Of a DNA stretch of 64,000 nt, positions 1 to 8,740 are shown one piece after another. The notes under the pieces are model-generated. The model ran no database searches, was not told the origin of the DNA, and saw nothing but the letters and a program-made list of their open reading frames with translations. The translations under genes and the position numbers were made by a program. The stretch's first letter is position 1. Each line of letters starts with the position of its first letter. Source of the stretch: Saprospiraceae bacterium (lineage in GTDB: Bacteria > Bacteroidota > Bacteroidia > Chitinophagales > Saprospiraceae); the NCBI GenBank assembly GCA_022448945.1, contig JAKVCV010000001.1, forward strand, positions 282,792-346,791, given 5' to 3'.

Positions 1-44
1 AATTTTGTACTTTTAACCCCTATTTTTAATTTAAATAGTTAAAT

Positions 45-1046
45 ATGAAAGGTTTATATCTATTTGTAATATTGAGCTTTTATTTTTGTTTTACATTTGA
101 TTTAATGGCACAAACAGGTAATTGTATTGTGTTTAGTAATACCGGAGAGGAGTTTCATTTGGGACTTGATAATAAGTTTCAAAATGTAAAGGCTAGTACT
201 AATGTTAAGGTGACTGGGGTTCCTGAAGGGGATTACTGGATAACAATCCTATTCCATGATAGTAAAATGAAAGCAGTTAAAACTTCTTTGCGTGTTATAG
301 GTGATAAAGAGATTTCATATTTATTAGAATATGAAGGTGAGGTCTGGAAAGTAATAGCTTATAATACAACAAGTATAAGTTTTCCACCTGCTCTAATAGA
401 AGGTCAGACTATAATTGCATATAATAAAGCTGGTGTTGAAGTTAAAGGTATTAGAAGTGCAGATGAGCTATCCAAGCAAAAGGTTCATCGTAATTCTGAA
501 ATATATAGGGTACAGGGTAACCGTGTAGAACATGAGTCGCGTAGGGAAAAATTTAGTGGTTCCGAAAATAATATTACAAATAACAATCCTGATCAAAATT
601 TCGAGACTGAACCAGAAACTGGAACTACTACTATAAGTGAGTATATTGAAGTTGCAAATACAGATGGTACTGTCAGTATTGTAGATCAGAAAACTATAAT
701 AATTAAACAGATTGTTGAAAGAAACGGCCAAAAGATTTTAAGGACAAAAAAAAATAAAACCCTCACTCCAACAAATTTTGAATGTCTTCCAATGAATAAA
801 AGTGCTTTTTTAGAATTGCTTAGTGCAATTGAAAACAGCTCTGATAAGCTTTTTGTAGCTAAAAAAGGTGTAAAGGGTCAATGTATGACCCCTAAACAGA
901 TCAAAACAATAGGAGATATGCTGAACAATGATGAGGATAAAAATGATTTTGCAATAGCTGCTTTAGTTACTTGTGCAGAGCCATTAAAATATCCTTATAC
1001 GATTAAAGAGGTCGAACAAATAAACGGGTCTGAATTAAAGGATTAA
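45..1046 (+). CDS. Secreted protein with C-terminal DUF4476-like domain
   Basis: Exported protein of unknown function. Residues 1-22 form a signal peptide ending near LMAQ. Residues about 25-150 look like a beta-rich N-terminal region, followed by a polar Asn/Glu/Thr-rich linker (about 155-205). The last ~85 residues (CLPMNKSAF onwards, with a TPKQIKTIGDML segment) resemble DUF4476, a small helical domain common in Bacteroidota secreted proteins, where paired helices carry a 'Q-hydrophobic' pattern. The domain assignment is by pattern only. The gene is convergent with the acyl-CoA reductase gene. Its promoter may lie partly outside the window. No catalytic residues are recognisable. Confidence 0.75.
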   Translation: MKGLYLFVILSFYFCFTFDLMAQTGNCIVFSNTGEEFHLGLDNKFQNVKASTNVKVTGVPEGDYWITILFHDSKMKAVKTSLRVIGDKEISYLLEYEGEVWKVIAYNTTSISFPPALIEGQTIIAYNKAGVEVKGIRSADELSKQKVHRNSEIYRVQGNRVEHESRREKFSGSENNITNNNPDQNFETEPETGTTTISEYIEVANTDGTVSIVDQKTIIIKQIVERNGQKILRTKKNKTLTPTNFECLPMNKSAFLELLSAIENSSDKLFVAKKGVKGQCMTPKQIKTIGDMLNNDEDKNDFAIAALVTCAEPLKYPYTIKEVEQINGSELKD

Positions 1047-1168
1047 TGTGTGAGAAGAAGATTCAATTAATAAAAAGTATAGGATAAGTTAGAAAGATAA
1101 AAATTGTTAAAAGACAAGAATAATTAATGTTTTTAAAACAAAAGAAGAAACATTAGAAATGGGAAATA

Positions 1169-2194
1169 TTAACTATTCAAAGCAATTAAAAATTCCATAG
1201 TGTCTACTGAATCAGCAAAATCACTAAGTGCTGGTGATTGTGTCTCGCCTAAGCATACTGTTTCTAAACCAGATAAATTAATATTTGTAGCAATACATTG
1301 GATTTCTTCTTTCTTAGTCTTTAATAGCGTTTGAAGATCCTCAAGATTATTATAGTATTCGTAATGGACTGAAGATATCCGGGAAAGCATACTTTCATGT
1401 TCTACTAGCATAAGGCAGTCATTGGCAAAATGTACAACATTATTAAGTAAATATATAGATCGGTTATATTCATAATTATTCCGATATTTTGTGTGATCCA
1501 TTATATTTTTATAATTATCTAGAATGCTTAATAATTTAGTAAAATCATACCCCTCTGTTACATATAATTTTGAAACTGAACGACATCCAAGCCCAAAATA
1601 CCTGAAAATGTCAATTCCTAATTTCAATAATTCTTCATCTGATTCATTGCCATTGAGTATGGCTATAGAATTTCTGTTTTTACGGATAATATTAGGGTAT
1701 TTAGCAAAGTATTGTTCAAAATAGAGGGCAGAATTATTAGAACCTGTAGCTATAACTGCATCAAAATCTTTAAGTCGATTTGTCTGATGAAAAAATGTAT
1801 TACAGCGTTTGTCCTGCTTTATTAGATAGTCAATCATAAATGGGATTAGATGTCTATCCTTGTCTGAATATTTCAGTATTGAATGATGGCCACACAGAAA
1901 AGTACATAGAATGTCGTGAAAGCCTACGGCAGGAATATTACCGGCGAGCACTATCCCAATTTTTTTTGGGGATATATTATTATTTATTTTAGGATAATTT
2001 TTCAACCAGTTTTCCAGCTTTGAAAGAGATAGAAATTCAGTCGAAAGATTCTCTAAAGCTTTTAGTGAATTAGCTTTTGTCATCCATCGGTTTTGCCTTT
2101 CGGCTTCAAGTATTACGTTCTGACGAAGTTCACTATCCTCTTGCAGATAGCTGCCAAGCTTAACCAATAATTCTAGACGTTCTTTTAAAACCAT
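1169..2194 (-). CDS. LuxC-like acyl-CoA reductase
   Basis: Predicted to reduce an acyl-CoA (or acyl thioester) to an aldehyde with NAD(P)H, as in the LuxC/acyl-CoA reductase family related to aldehyde dehydrogenases. Visible features are the conserved AGNIPAVGFHD segment (residues ~84-94), an ATGSN cofactor-type segment (~149-153), and GLGCRSVSKLYV, in which Cys204 fits the catalytic thiolate. Length (341 aa) is typical for the short Bacteroidota form. In many Bacteroidota this gene sits beside a 4Fe-4S ferredoxin gene; no ferredoxin is adjacent here. The physiological acyl group is unknown. It starts a run of minus-strand genes but is ~130 bp from the next, so operon membership is uncertain. 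Confidence 0.85.
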   Translation of the reverse strand: MVLKERLELLVKLGSYLQEDSELRQNVILEAERQNRWMTKANSLKALENLSTEFLSLSKLENWLKNYPKINNNISPKKIGIVLAGNIPAVGFHDILCTFLCGHHSILKYSDKDRHLIPFMIDYLIKQDKRCNTFFHQTNRLKDFDAVIATGSNNSALYFEQYFAKYPNIIRKNRNSIAILNGNESDEELLKLGIDIFRYFGLGCRSVSKLYVTEGYDFTKLLSILDNYKNIMDHTKYRNNYEYNRSIYLLNNVVHFANDCLMLVEHESMLSRISSVHYEYYNNLEDLQTLLKTKKEEIQCIATNINLSGLETVCLGETQSPALSDFADSVDTMEFLIALNS

Positions 2195-2321
2195 TTGTTT
2201 TTATGTTCATATTAGATGCTAATGTCCTAAAAAAAGTTGACTTATTGCAGCATTACTTAATACTTATTGTGTTTTATAAATTGAAATACAATTAAATATA
2301 TTTAAAGGTGTATTGATAGAA

Positions 2322-3293
2322 TTAAATATCAATTTTTTTTAGAATTTTTTCTGAAGGCATTTTTGCTAAAATAGAGCCACTAATCGATAATAAACAGTAG
2401 GATAAAAAGAAATATAGTCCTATACAAATATTACTATATGTGGTGATTCCTGCCTGCATATTTTCAAATGCAAGAAAGCCTAAAAACATTGCAACAACAA
2501 AAACATCTGCCATCGACCATTTGCTCAGATTCAATACAAAACTGGCAAACCATTTCTTTTGAATAATCGAGGGTTTAAGGACAAAAAAACACATCATTGA
2601 TGTTTTTAAAACCGGGAAAATGACACTAAATAATAATATACAAATGCCAACAAAATAATTGCTTTGACTGAAAAGAAGATAAATTAATTCAGAAATAGAT
2701 TTATTTTGATAATAAAAGTAGATATCTCCATCAAATATTTTCTGGATAGTAATATCTATTTCAAACCCTAAGACTTTTTTCTTAATAGGAATTTCTGCTA
2801 AATTAAAATTTTGTTCTATTGCACCAATTTCAAGCATAGGGGTAAAAAGACCTATGTGTAAGCAGACAATCGAAATAGAGATAGTAGTAATTAAAAAAAG
2901 AAAATGTGGTTTATAAATAAAAAACAGAATAAGCATTATTAGTATATATGCAAAAATATAAAGCAAGATTTTATTGATTTGAATTTGTACTTTATTGTGA
3001 GCTATATTGATGCTTTCTTTGAGGTGTTTTATCTGTCCTTGTAATTTTCCCGAGCTAACAAATGGTAAGGTGATTTTTATTCCTTTTAAATCTAATTTTA
3101 ACTCTTTAGTATCGCTATCTTTAATTTTTATCCATTCTTCTTTATTTAGAAACCTTTTTTTATAACTAAGGTTTTCGGATAAATTAATTTTATTCTTTTT
3201 AAGTGTTGATGTTTTATTAATTAATTCTTTATTGATAAAAAAGCCAACAATTATAAATATGGAACTGATAATTAAGGCAAGATTTTTTTTCAT
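2322..3293 (-). CDS. PqiA-like integral membrane protein
   Basis: Membrane protein with one N-terminal hydrophobic helix (residues ~5-22), a polar, probably periplasmic segment to ~105, and then about four transmembrane helices. The KWSMADVFVVAMFLG segment is the hallmark of the paraquat-inducible protein A family, inner-membrane proteins that in proteobacteria pair with MCE-domain PqiB in lipid transport between membranes. Canonical PqiA carries two such units plus a zinc ribbon; this protein has a single unit, no Cys-rich ribbon, and a long extra N-terminal part. No MCE-domain gene lies next to it. Function is therefore inferred from the family only. Confidence 0.75.
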   Translation of the reverse strand: MKKNLALIISSIFIIVGFFINKELINKTSTLKKNKINLSENLSYKKRFLNKEEWIKIKDSDTKELKLDLKGIKITLPFVSSGKLQGQIKHLKESINIAHNKVQIQINKILLYIFAYILIMLILFFIYKPHFLFLITTISISIVCLHIGLFTPMLEIGAIEQNFNLAEIPIKKKVLGFEIDITIQKIFDGDIYFYYQNKSISELIYLLFSQSNYFVGICILLFSVIFPVLKTSMMCFFVLKPSIIQKKWFASFVLNLSKWSMADVFVVAMFLGFLAFENMQAGITTYSNICIGLYFFLSYCLLSISGSILAKMPSEKILKKIDI

Positions 3294-3343
3294 TTTAAAA
3301 AAAATAATCAGAGTATGGTATAAAAAGGATCAAATTAAATTGC

Positions 3344-5260
3344 TTAGGGTTTATTCATTATTTGAATTAATCTTTTAGACATATTTACAAAATTTCTTTC
3401 ACTAATCACACCTATTAATTCTTTCCCTTTTACAACTGGTAACATAATTAGATTGTGTTCTTTCATTAGTTTAATAACATCAACAATTTTCATTTGTTGG
3501 GTGACTGTATGTGGTTTGTCATTCATAATATCACCAACTGTAGTATCTTCATTTTTATTGCCTTTCTGGGCAAAATGTTTTAGAATTTGTTTTGAGTTTA
3601 TTATACCAACAAGATTACCTTTGGTATCTTCTACAGGCATAGATGCACTGTCACTCCAATTCATTAGAGTTGAAGCAAATTCCAACAAATCATTTTTATC
3701 TAGTGTCAGAATATCAGTATTCATAAATTCTTCTACTAAAAGTTGAGAAGGGTCATATTTTAAGAAATCATGCAATTCTGGCAATGGCCATTCATGTGCT
3801 GGTTTACTCTTTTTTTGGTTATGGTAGATAGCTGCAGTTAAAGCAGTTAGACTTTCATCTTTATGAGTTTCCTGTTGAAATTTAGTAAAAGTTTGTAAGA
3901 TCCACCTTGAACCATTCATATGTTTATTTGCTCGCTCTTCAATTACTCCCAAGTATTTATCAATATCTTCTGAATCAATTTTGTATTTTTCAAGGCCATG
4001 ACGTGCCATAGGCAATAAGACTTTTAGCGTTAAATCACGAGCAGTAATTTTTTGATTGTTTAACCAGGTAAATTTAGAATCCATCCCTGCTCTGGCTCCT
4101 TTCATAAAATTATCTCTAGCATCATCAAAGCTCATATACTTTCGGATATCATCAATTTGGTCTGCCATGCCCTCCATAGTTCCCAACCAAAAAGCAGTAT
4201 TAGCCATTTCATCAAGAACAGTTGGACCAGCCCCTAAAACTCTGTTTTCTATACGTAAATGTGGCTTTCCATTAGGACTGATACCATAACATGGGCGATT
4301 CCATCGATATACAGTTCCATTGTGTACTTGTAGTGCTTGTAATTTTGGAGTTTGTCCATTCTTTAAAGCTTCAAGTGAATTTTGTTTAATATCTGCTCCT
4401 AACAAAATCCTAAAGCGAAGGATATCTTCTCTGTATATTTCCAAAATTGATTTGTCAAGCCATTTATTACCAAAATTCACCCTTGCACTTTTGTGACGAA
4501 GATGGTCTTTTGATTTTCTATTGTCGATTGATTGAGCAAATAATGCAATTCTTGTTTCATGCCAAAGGCGCTTACCAAAAAGAACAGGAGAATTTGTACA
4601 CATAGCTAGAGTAGGACCTGTAATTGCTTGAGCTATATTGTATAATTTCACAAAATTTTGAGGTGCAACCTGTAAATGAACTTGGAAAGAGGTATTGCAT
4701 GCTTCCAGGAGTGGGGAATCGTGTAATATATTGAGTTCATCTATTCCGTTTAATCTGAGCTGGTAATCAGAACCACGCATTTTTCTCAAAGCTGTCATCA
4801 AAGCATGATACCTAGGTTTTGGAGTTAATTGTTCCATTCCAAGGTCAAATTTACGTAAAGAAGGCAATATTCCTGTAAGTAATATTCGGGCTTCATGTTT
4901 TAAAGCAACTTTGTCAACTTCATCAAGATTTTTTCTTAATTCTGCTTCCATCAAGCTTAAAGCCTTACCATTAAAAACCTGGGGGCTTAGGTTTAGTTCA
5001 AGATTGAATTGTGCTAATTCTGTTGTCAACCATTCAGGATGAAAATCTTTAAGGACATCCATCGCTTTATACGCAGGTTTATAATGTTTATTAATTAAAC
5101 ATAGTTCTTGTTCAGCTCCAATACATTTTACATCATCTTCGAATAAATTATTATTCAACATATATTCGAATGCTTCAACATCGTTTAGGAGTTGTCTTAC
5201 GAAGTGATGCATCTCATTTTGTTTTTGAGTAGAGGCTAGTTTTACACGTTCTTCTCCCAT
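3344..5260 (-). CDS. Carboxylate-amine ligase (GCS2-like) fused to two CBS domains
   Basis: The N-terminal ~480 residues resemble the glutamate-cysteine ligase family 2 / YbdK-type carboxylate-amine ligases: GAEQELCLI near residue 50 gives the G-x-E-x-E metal/ATP motif, and FQVHLQVAP fits the substrate-binding strand. The C-terminal ~130 residues are a CBS pair (FMNTDILTLDKNDLL and IMNDKPHTVTQQMKI begin the two halves), which in other proteins bind adenine nucleotides or SAM and regulate activity. The likely reaction is ATP-dependent amide bond formation by an enzyme controlled by cellular energy state; the substrate is not known. Length 638 aa is consistent with similar Bacteroidota fusions I recall. 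No pathway partner is adjacent. Confidence 0.8.
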   Translation of the reverse strand: MGEERVKLASTQKQNEMHHFVRQLLNDVEAFEYMLNNNLFEDDVKCIGAEQELCLINKHYKPAYKAMDVLKDFHPEWLTTELAQFNLELNLSPQVFNGKALSLMEAELRKNLDEVDKVALKHEARILLTGILPSLRKFDLGMEQLTPKPRYHALMTALRKMRGSDYQLRLNGIDELNILHDSPLLEACNTSFQVHLQVAPQNFVKLYNIAQAITGPTLAMCTNSPVLFGKRLWHETRIALFAQSIDNRKSKDHLRHKSARVNFGNKWLDKSILEIYREDILRFRILLGADIKQNSLEALKNGQTPKLQALQVHNGTVYRWNRPCYGISPNGKPHLRIENRVLGAGPTVLDEMANTAFWLGTMEGMADQIDDIRKYMSFDDARDNFMKGARAGMDSKFTWLNNQKITARDLTLKVLLPMARHGLEKYKIDSEDIDKYLGVIEERANKHMNGSRWILQTFTKFQQETHKDESLTALTAAIYHNQKKSKPAHEWPLPELHDFLKYDPSQLLVEEFMNTDILTLDKNDLLEFASTLMNWSDSASMPVEDTKGNLVGIINSKQILKHFAQKGNKNEDTTVGDIMNDKPHTVTQQMKIVDVIKLMKEHNLIMLPVVKGKELIGVISERNFVNMSKRLIQIMNKP

Positions 5261-5428
5261 TTTAGTGTATTTATGTGTTTTAATTGAGTATTACTTTGGT
5301 GTCATTAGGTATCTAATATAAATAATTTATACCAATGAAATGATAAACACAATAGAAAAGCTGTTTTATTTTAAGAATTTTGTAGAATTAGCTTATGTAT
5401 AAAAAAGAATAATCTGTGATATATATGC

Positions 5429-7429
5429 TTATTCTTCTAAAATGAGGAAAGTTGTTCTACGATTTTGTTGATGTTCTTCATCTGAGCAGTCTTGACATTT
5501 GCAATCTACAGCATGTTTGTTTTCTCCATAGCCTTTAGCTTTTAGACGGTCGGGATTAATACCATTTTGAATAAGGTAACGTACAGCAGATTCAGCTCTT
5601 CTTTGAGAAAGCTTTTCATTATAACCATTAGCACCTCTACAATCTGTGTGAGATGAGAGTTGAATATTCAAATTCGGATTACGTTTAAGTATGATCGTTA
5701 GGGAATCAAGTGGTTTTTTTGCATCTTCTCTGATTTTGTCATCATCATAGTCATAATAAATGTTTTCTAATGTAATTTCCTGGTTTTTTATTATTTTCTC
5801 TAAAACTATTTCAATATATAAAGTTGTGTCAGGATGTTCTTTGTTAAGTATTATGCCTTTTGTAGTAATGTCAGCAATTTGAGTGAAGTAGTTTGGTTTT
5901 GTTGCTTTGAAATAATAATCTGTCGCACTGTCAAGTGCGATATAAAAAGTCCCATCAATATCTGATCCAACAGTAAATGCTGTATCTTCGGTGTTTATAT
6001 GGATTGATGCACCCATTAGATCTACATAACCAGAAATACCACTGTTGGGGTTGTTGTTTTCTTTGTACAATTTTTCTTTTACAATTCCTTCTAAGTTAAT
6101 TGTTAATTGAATCTCAGGTGGAATAATTATAAGAGTAGTATCAATTGGAGGAGGGGGCTTTTTCTGGAATTTATAAATATCATCACTGCCTTGACCACCT
6201 TCACGATTTGAAGAAAAATACCCTAATTGTATTACATTTTCAGAAACGTTGGATGTTTTGTCAATAATAAAACCAAAGTCATCTCCTCCAGAATTTAGTG
6301 GAGCTCTCAGATTTTCAGGTAATTGCCATTTTTGATGTTTCTTTTCTGCACGAAAAATATCCAGTCCACCCATACCAGGGTGACCATCTGAAGAGTAATA
6401 TAGTGTGTCCTTATCGAGGAAAGGGAAAACGTCATTTCCTGAAGTATTTATTTTATTGCCCATATTAAGTGGTACTGACCACTTACTTTTATCATTATCG
6501 TTAAGCTTTATTGAGTAATAAAGGTCATAGCCTCCGAATCCTTTATCATTATTACAGGCAAAGACAAGCGTCTTCCCATCTTCTGATATAATAGGGTGGA
6601 GGTAGTTAAAATCACTGTTTCCAAAGTCAATCATTTCAGGGGTGGCCCAACCATTGCTGTCTCTGTAGCTATACATAATTTTACAATAATCAACTGCTAC
6701 CTTTTCATTGCTTCCACATTGTGTAAAAAAAACAGTGTTTTTGTCGGGACTAAAACTAGGGGCTCCCTGATGAAAAGTATTATTAAAATCGGCATCAAAA
6801 CGAACAACTGTTCCAGCTTTAGTATTAAGTAGATAGAGGTCATAATATTTTTTGCCTGTCCATTTGTAATTTTCTTTACCTGTACTTTCTGATCTGTCAG
6901 AAGTTATAAGTAGTTTGTCATTGCCGTAAATTACTGGACTAAAATCAGATGCATTATTATTGGTTGTTAAGGATTCGATTTTGTATAGGTTTTCACTGCT
7001 TTCAGCGAGCCATTGTTTTGCTTTACGGCAAGCAATAATTTGTTCTTGGTACATTTTAATATCTCCAGCATATCGACCAGCACTTTGAAAAGCAAGACGT
7101 GCCTCGTCATAGTCTTCCAATTGTTGTAGCATTCGTGCATACTTGATATCTGTATCTTTGCCAAATCGTTGCTTTTGAGCTTTTTTATACCAATCAGATG
7201 CAGATTGAGATTGATGTATTCTTCGAAATGATTCTCCGAGCATATACGCAGTTTCACCTTTTAAACGCGCATTATCTGCTTTTTCAAATTCTTTAATAAG
7301 CATTGGTATTGCCACATGAAATTGTTTACGGGCGTAAGCTGTTTTACCATCCTTGATACGCTCGGTATAAGTACATGAACAAATATTAAAAAGGAAAGAA
7401 GTGACCAGAATTATTAGAAGAATTTTCAT
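5429..7429 (-). CDS. PorE-like OmpA-family lipoprotein (TPR, beta-propeller, CRD, OmpA)
   Basis: Outer-membrane-associated lipoprotein. Residues 1-18 are a lipoprotein signal with a lipobox ending at Cys19. The order of domains is: helical TPR-like repeats (~25-140), PD40/WD40-like propeller blades (~150-425, with repeated FSPDKNTVFF- and YYSSDGHPGMGGLDIF-type motifs), a carboxypeptidase-regulatory-like beta domain (~445-550), and an OmpA C-terminal peptidoglycan-binding domain (~555-665, with HTDCRGANGYNEKLSQRRA). This is the architecture of PorE, which anchors the T9SS PorK/N rings to peptidoglycan. Bacteroidota often carry several paralogues with the same layout, so orthology to PorE is an inference. 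The gene stands alone on the minus strand. Confidence 0.8.
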   Translation of the reverse strand: MKILLIILVTSFLFNICSCTYTERIKDGKTAYARKQFHVAIPMLIKEFEKADNARLKGETAYMLGESFRRIHQSQSASDWYKKAQKQRFGKDTDIKYARMLQQLEDYDEARLAFQSAGRYAGDIKMYQEQIIACRKAKQWLAESSENLYKIESLTTNNNASDFSPVIYGNDKLLITSDRSESTGKENYKWTGKKYYDLYLLNTKAGTVVRFDADFNNTFHQGAPSFSPDKNTVFFTQCGSNEKVAVDYCKIMYSYRDSNGWATPEMIDFGNSDFNYLHPIISEDGKTLVFACNNDKGFGGYDLYYSIKLNDNDKSKWSVPLNMGNKINTSGNDVFPFLDKDTLYYSSDGHPGMGGLDIFRAEKKHQKWQLPENLRAPLNSGGDDFGFIIDKTSNVSENVIQLGYFSSNREGGQGSDDIYKFQKKPPPPIDTTLIIIPPEIQLTINLEGIVKEKLYKENNNPNSGISGYVDLMGASIHINTEDTAFTVGSDIDGTFYIALDSATDYYFKATKPNYFTQIADITTKGIILNKEHPDTTLYIEIVLEKIIKNQEITLENIYYDYDDDKIREDAKKPLDSLTIILKRNPNLNIQLSSHTDCRGANGYNEKLSQRRAESAVRYLIQNGINPDRLKAKGYGENKHAVDCKCQDCSDEEHQQNRRTTFLILEE

Positions 7430-7620
7430 TTTTATAAATACACATTTTTATTTCTGGATGCGAAATTATATTCCGTTTTTTTAATGAGGTGGAATAATCA
7501 AAAGCAAGTATAAAATGTTAAAGCTATTATTAATCAATATAAAATAGTATGCTGTAGTAGTAAATGTTTTCTATTGTTTAAATCTATATTAAAAAATTTA
7601 TGTTGTTATAGGATTACATT

Positions 7621-8550
7621 TTACATTAATTTATGACGTTTTACTAGATAGGCGTTTAGTACTTTTTTGAACCCTTCATTTACATCTGCTTCTACAAAAT
7701 CAATTTTGTATTGAAGACACTTCATTTGGAGTTGTTTTTTATATTTTTGTACTTGTTCAATATAGTATTCTTTAACTTGATTCGATTGTATACGAACTTT
7801 TTCGCCAGTCTCTATATCTACAAATATATAAGGGCGGTTTTCAAATTCAAAATCAAGTTCATGTCTTTTATCAACTACATGAAATAGAATAACTTCGTGT
7901 TTGTTGTATTTTAGGTGTTGTAATGCAGAAAAAAGTAAGTCATTTTGTTCTGTTTGTTCGAACATATCACTAAAAATAACTACAAGGGATCGTTTGTGTG
8001 TAGCTTCAGCAATCTGATGTAATGATTTTGCAATAGAAGTTGTTTTATTACGCCTTGGATTATCTAGAAGTTTATTAAGGTGTGCTAGAATTAAATTATA
8101 GTGTCGGGTACTTGATCTAGCTTTAGTGTGTTTGTCGAGGTCGTCTGTAAAAGTACTTAGGCCAAATGCATCACGTTGTTTTTTTAAAAGGTTCATAATA
8201 GTAGCAGCAGCCAAAGTGCTGAAAGCTAATTTATTGACATATGGCTTTCCTTTTGTTACAGGTGCTTCAGGGAAATACATAGATGAAGAAGAATCAATTA
8301 CAATTTGGCAACGTAAGTTCGTTTCTTCTTCGTAACGTTTGGTATATAAACGATCAGTACGAGCAAAGACTTTCCAGTCTATGTCTTTGATAGAATCTCC
8401 AGGATTATAGATTCTGTGTTCAGCAAACTCTACCGAAAATCCATGAAAAGGACTTTTATGCAACCCAATAATAAAGCCTTCAACGACTTGCTTTGCTAAC
8501 AATTCTAAATTTCCTGTCTCGCGGACATCGTATTCTTTTAATATACTCAT
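7621..8550 (-). CDS. DUF58 domain protein
   Basis: Cytosolic DUF58/vWA-like protein. The diagnostic segment is GDSIKDIDWKVFARTDRLYTKRYEEE (residues ~52-77), followed by a vWA-type VIDSSSSMYF motif (~89-98), a MIDAS-like D-x-S-x-S that could bind a metal ion. Such proteins usually work with a MoxR AAA+ ATPase in complex maturation or stress responses, often inside a Bat aerotolerance operon. No moxR or bat gene is visible on either side here, so the ATPase partner must be encoded elsewhere. Length is the usual ~300 aa. No signal peptide. Confidence 0.88.
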   Translation of the reverse strand: MSILKEYDVRETGNLELLAKQVVEGFIIGLHKSPFHGFSVEFAEHRIYNPGDSIKDIDWKVFARTDRLYTKRYEEETNLRCQIVIDSSSSMYFPEAPVTKGKPYVNKLAFSTLAAATIMNLLKKQRDAFGLSTFTDDLDKHTKARSSTRHYNLILAHLNKLLDNPRRNKTTSIAKSLHQIAEATHKRSLVVIFSDMFEQTEQNDLLFSALQHLKYNKHEVILFHVVDKRHELDFEFENRPYIFVDIETGEKVRIQSNQVKEYYIEQVQKYKKQLQMKCLQYKIDFVEADVNEGFKKVLNAYLVKRHKLM

Positions 8551-8670
8551 TTGTTTTTCTTCAGTAATTTTAATGTGCTAATATCACAATTATGTTCGAA
8601 CAATCTTAATAATACGATTATTAGATGAATAGTTTAGTTGTTGTTATGTTAAAAATTCTTTTCAAAAGCA

Positions 8671-8712
8671 AAAAAAAGGTAGATTGAGTATTTTCTCAGT
8701 CTACCTTTTTTA
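8671..8712 (-). terminator. Rho-independent terminator, possibly bidirectional
   Basis: An 11-bp stem (GGTAGATTGAG against CTCAGTCTACC, one G-T pair) with a 6-nt loop is flanked by runs of A and T. It lies just downstream of the DUF4836-like gene, which reads into it on the minus strand. Confidence 0.85.
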
Positions 8713-8740
8713 TTCTTTTAATTAATAGAAATTAACTTTT

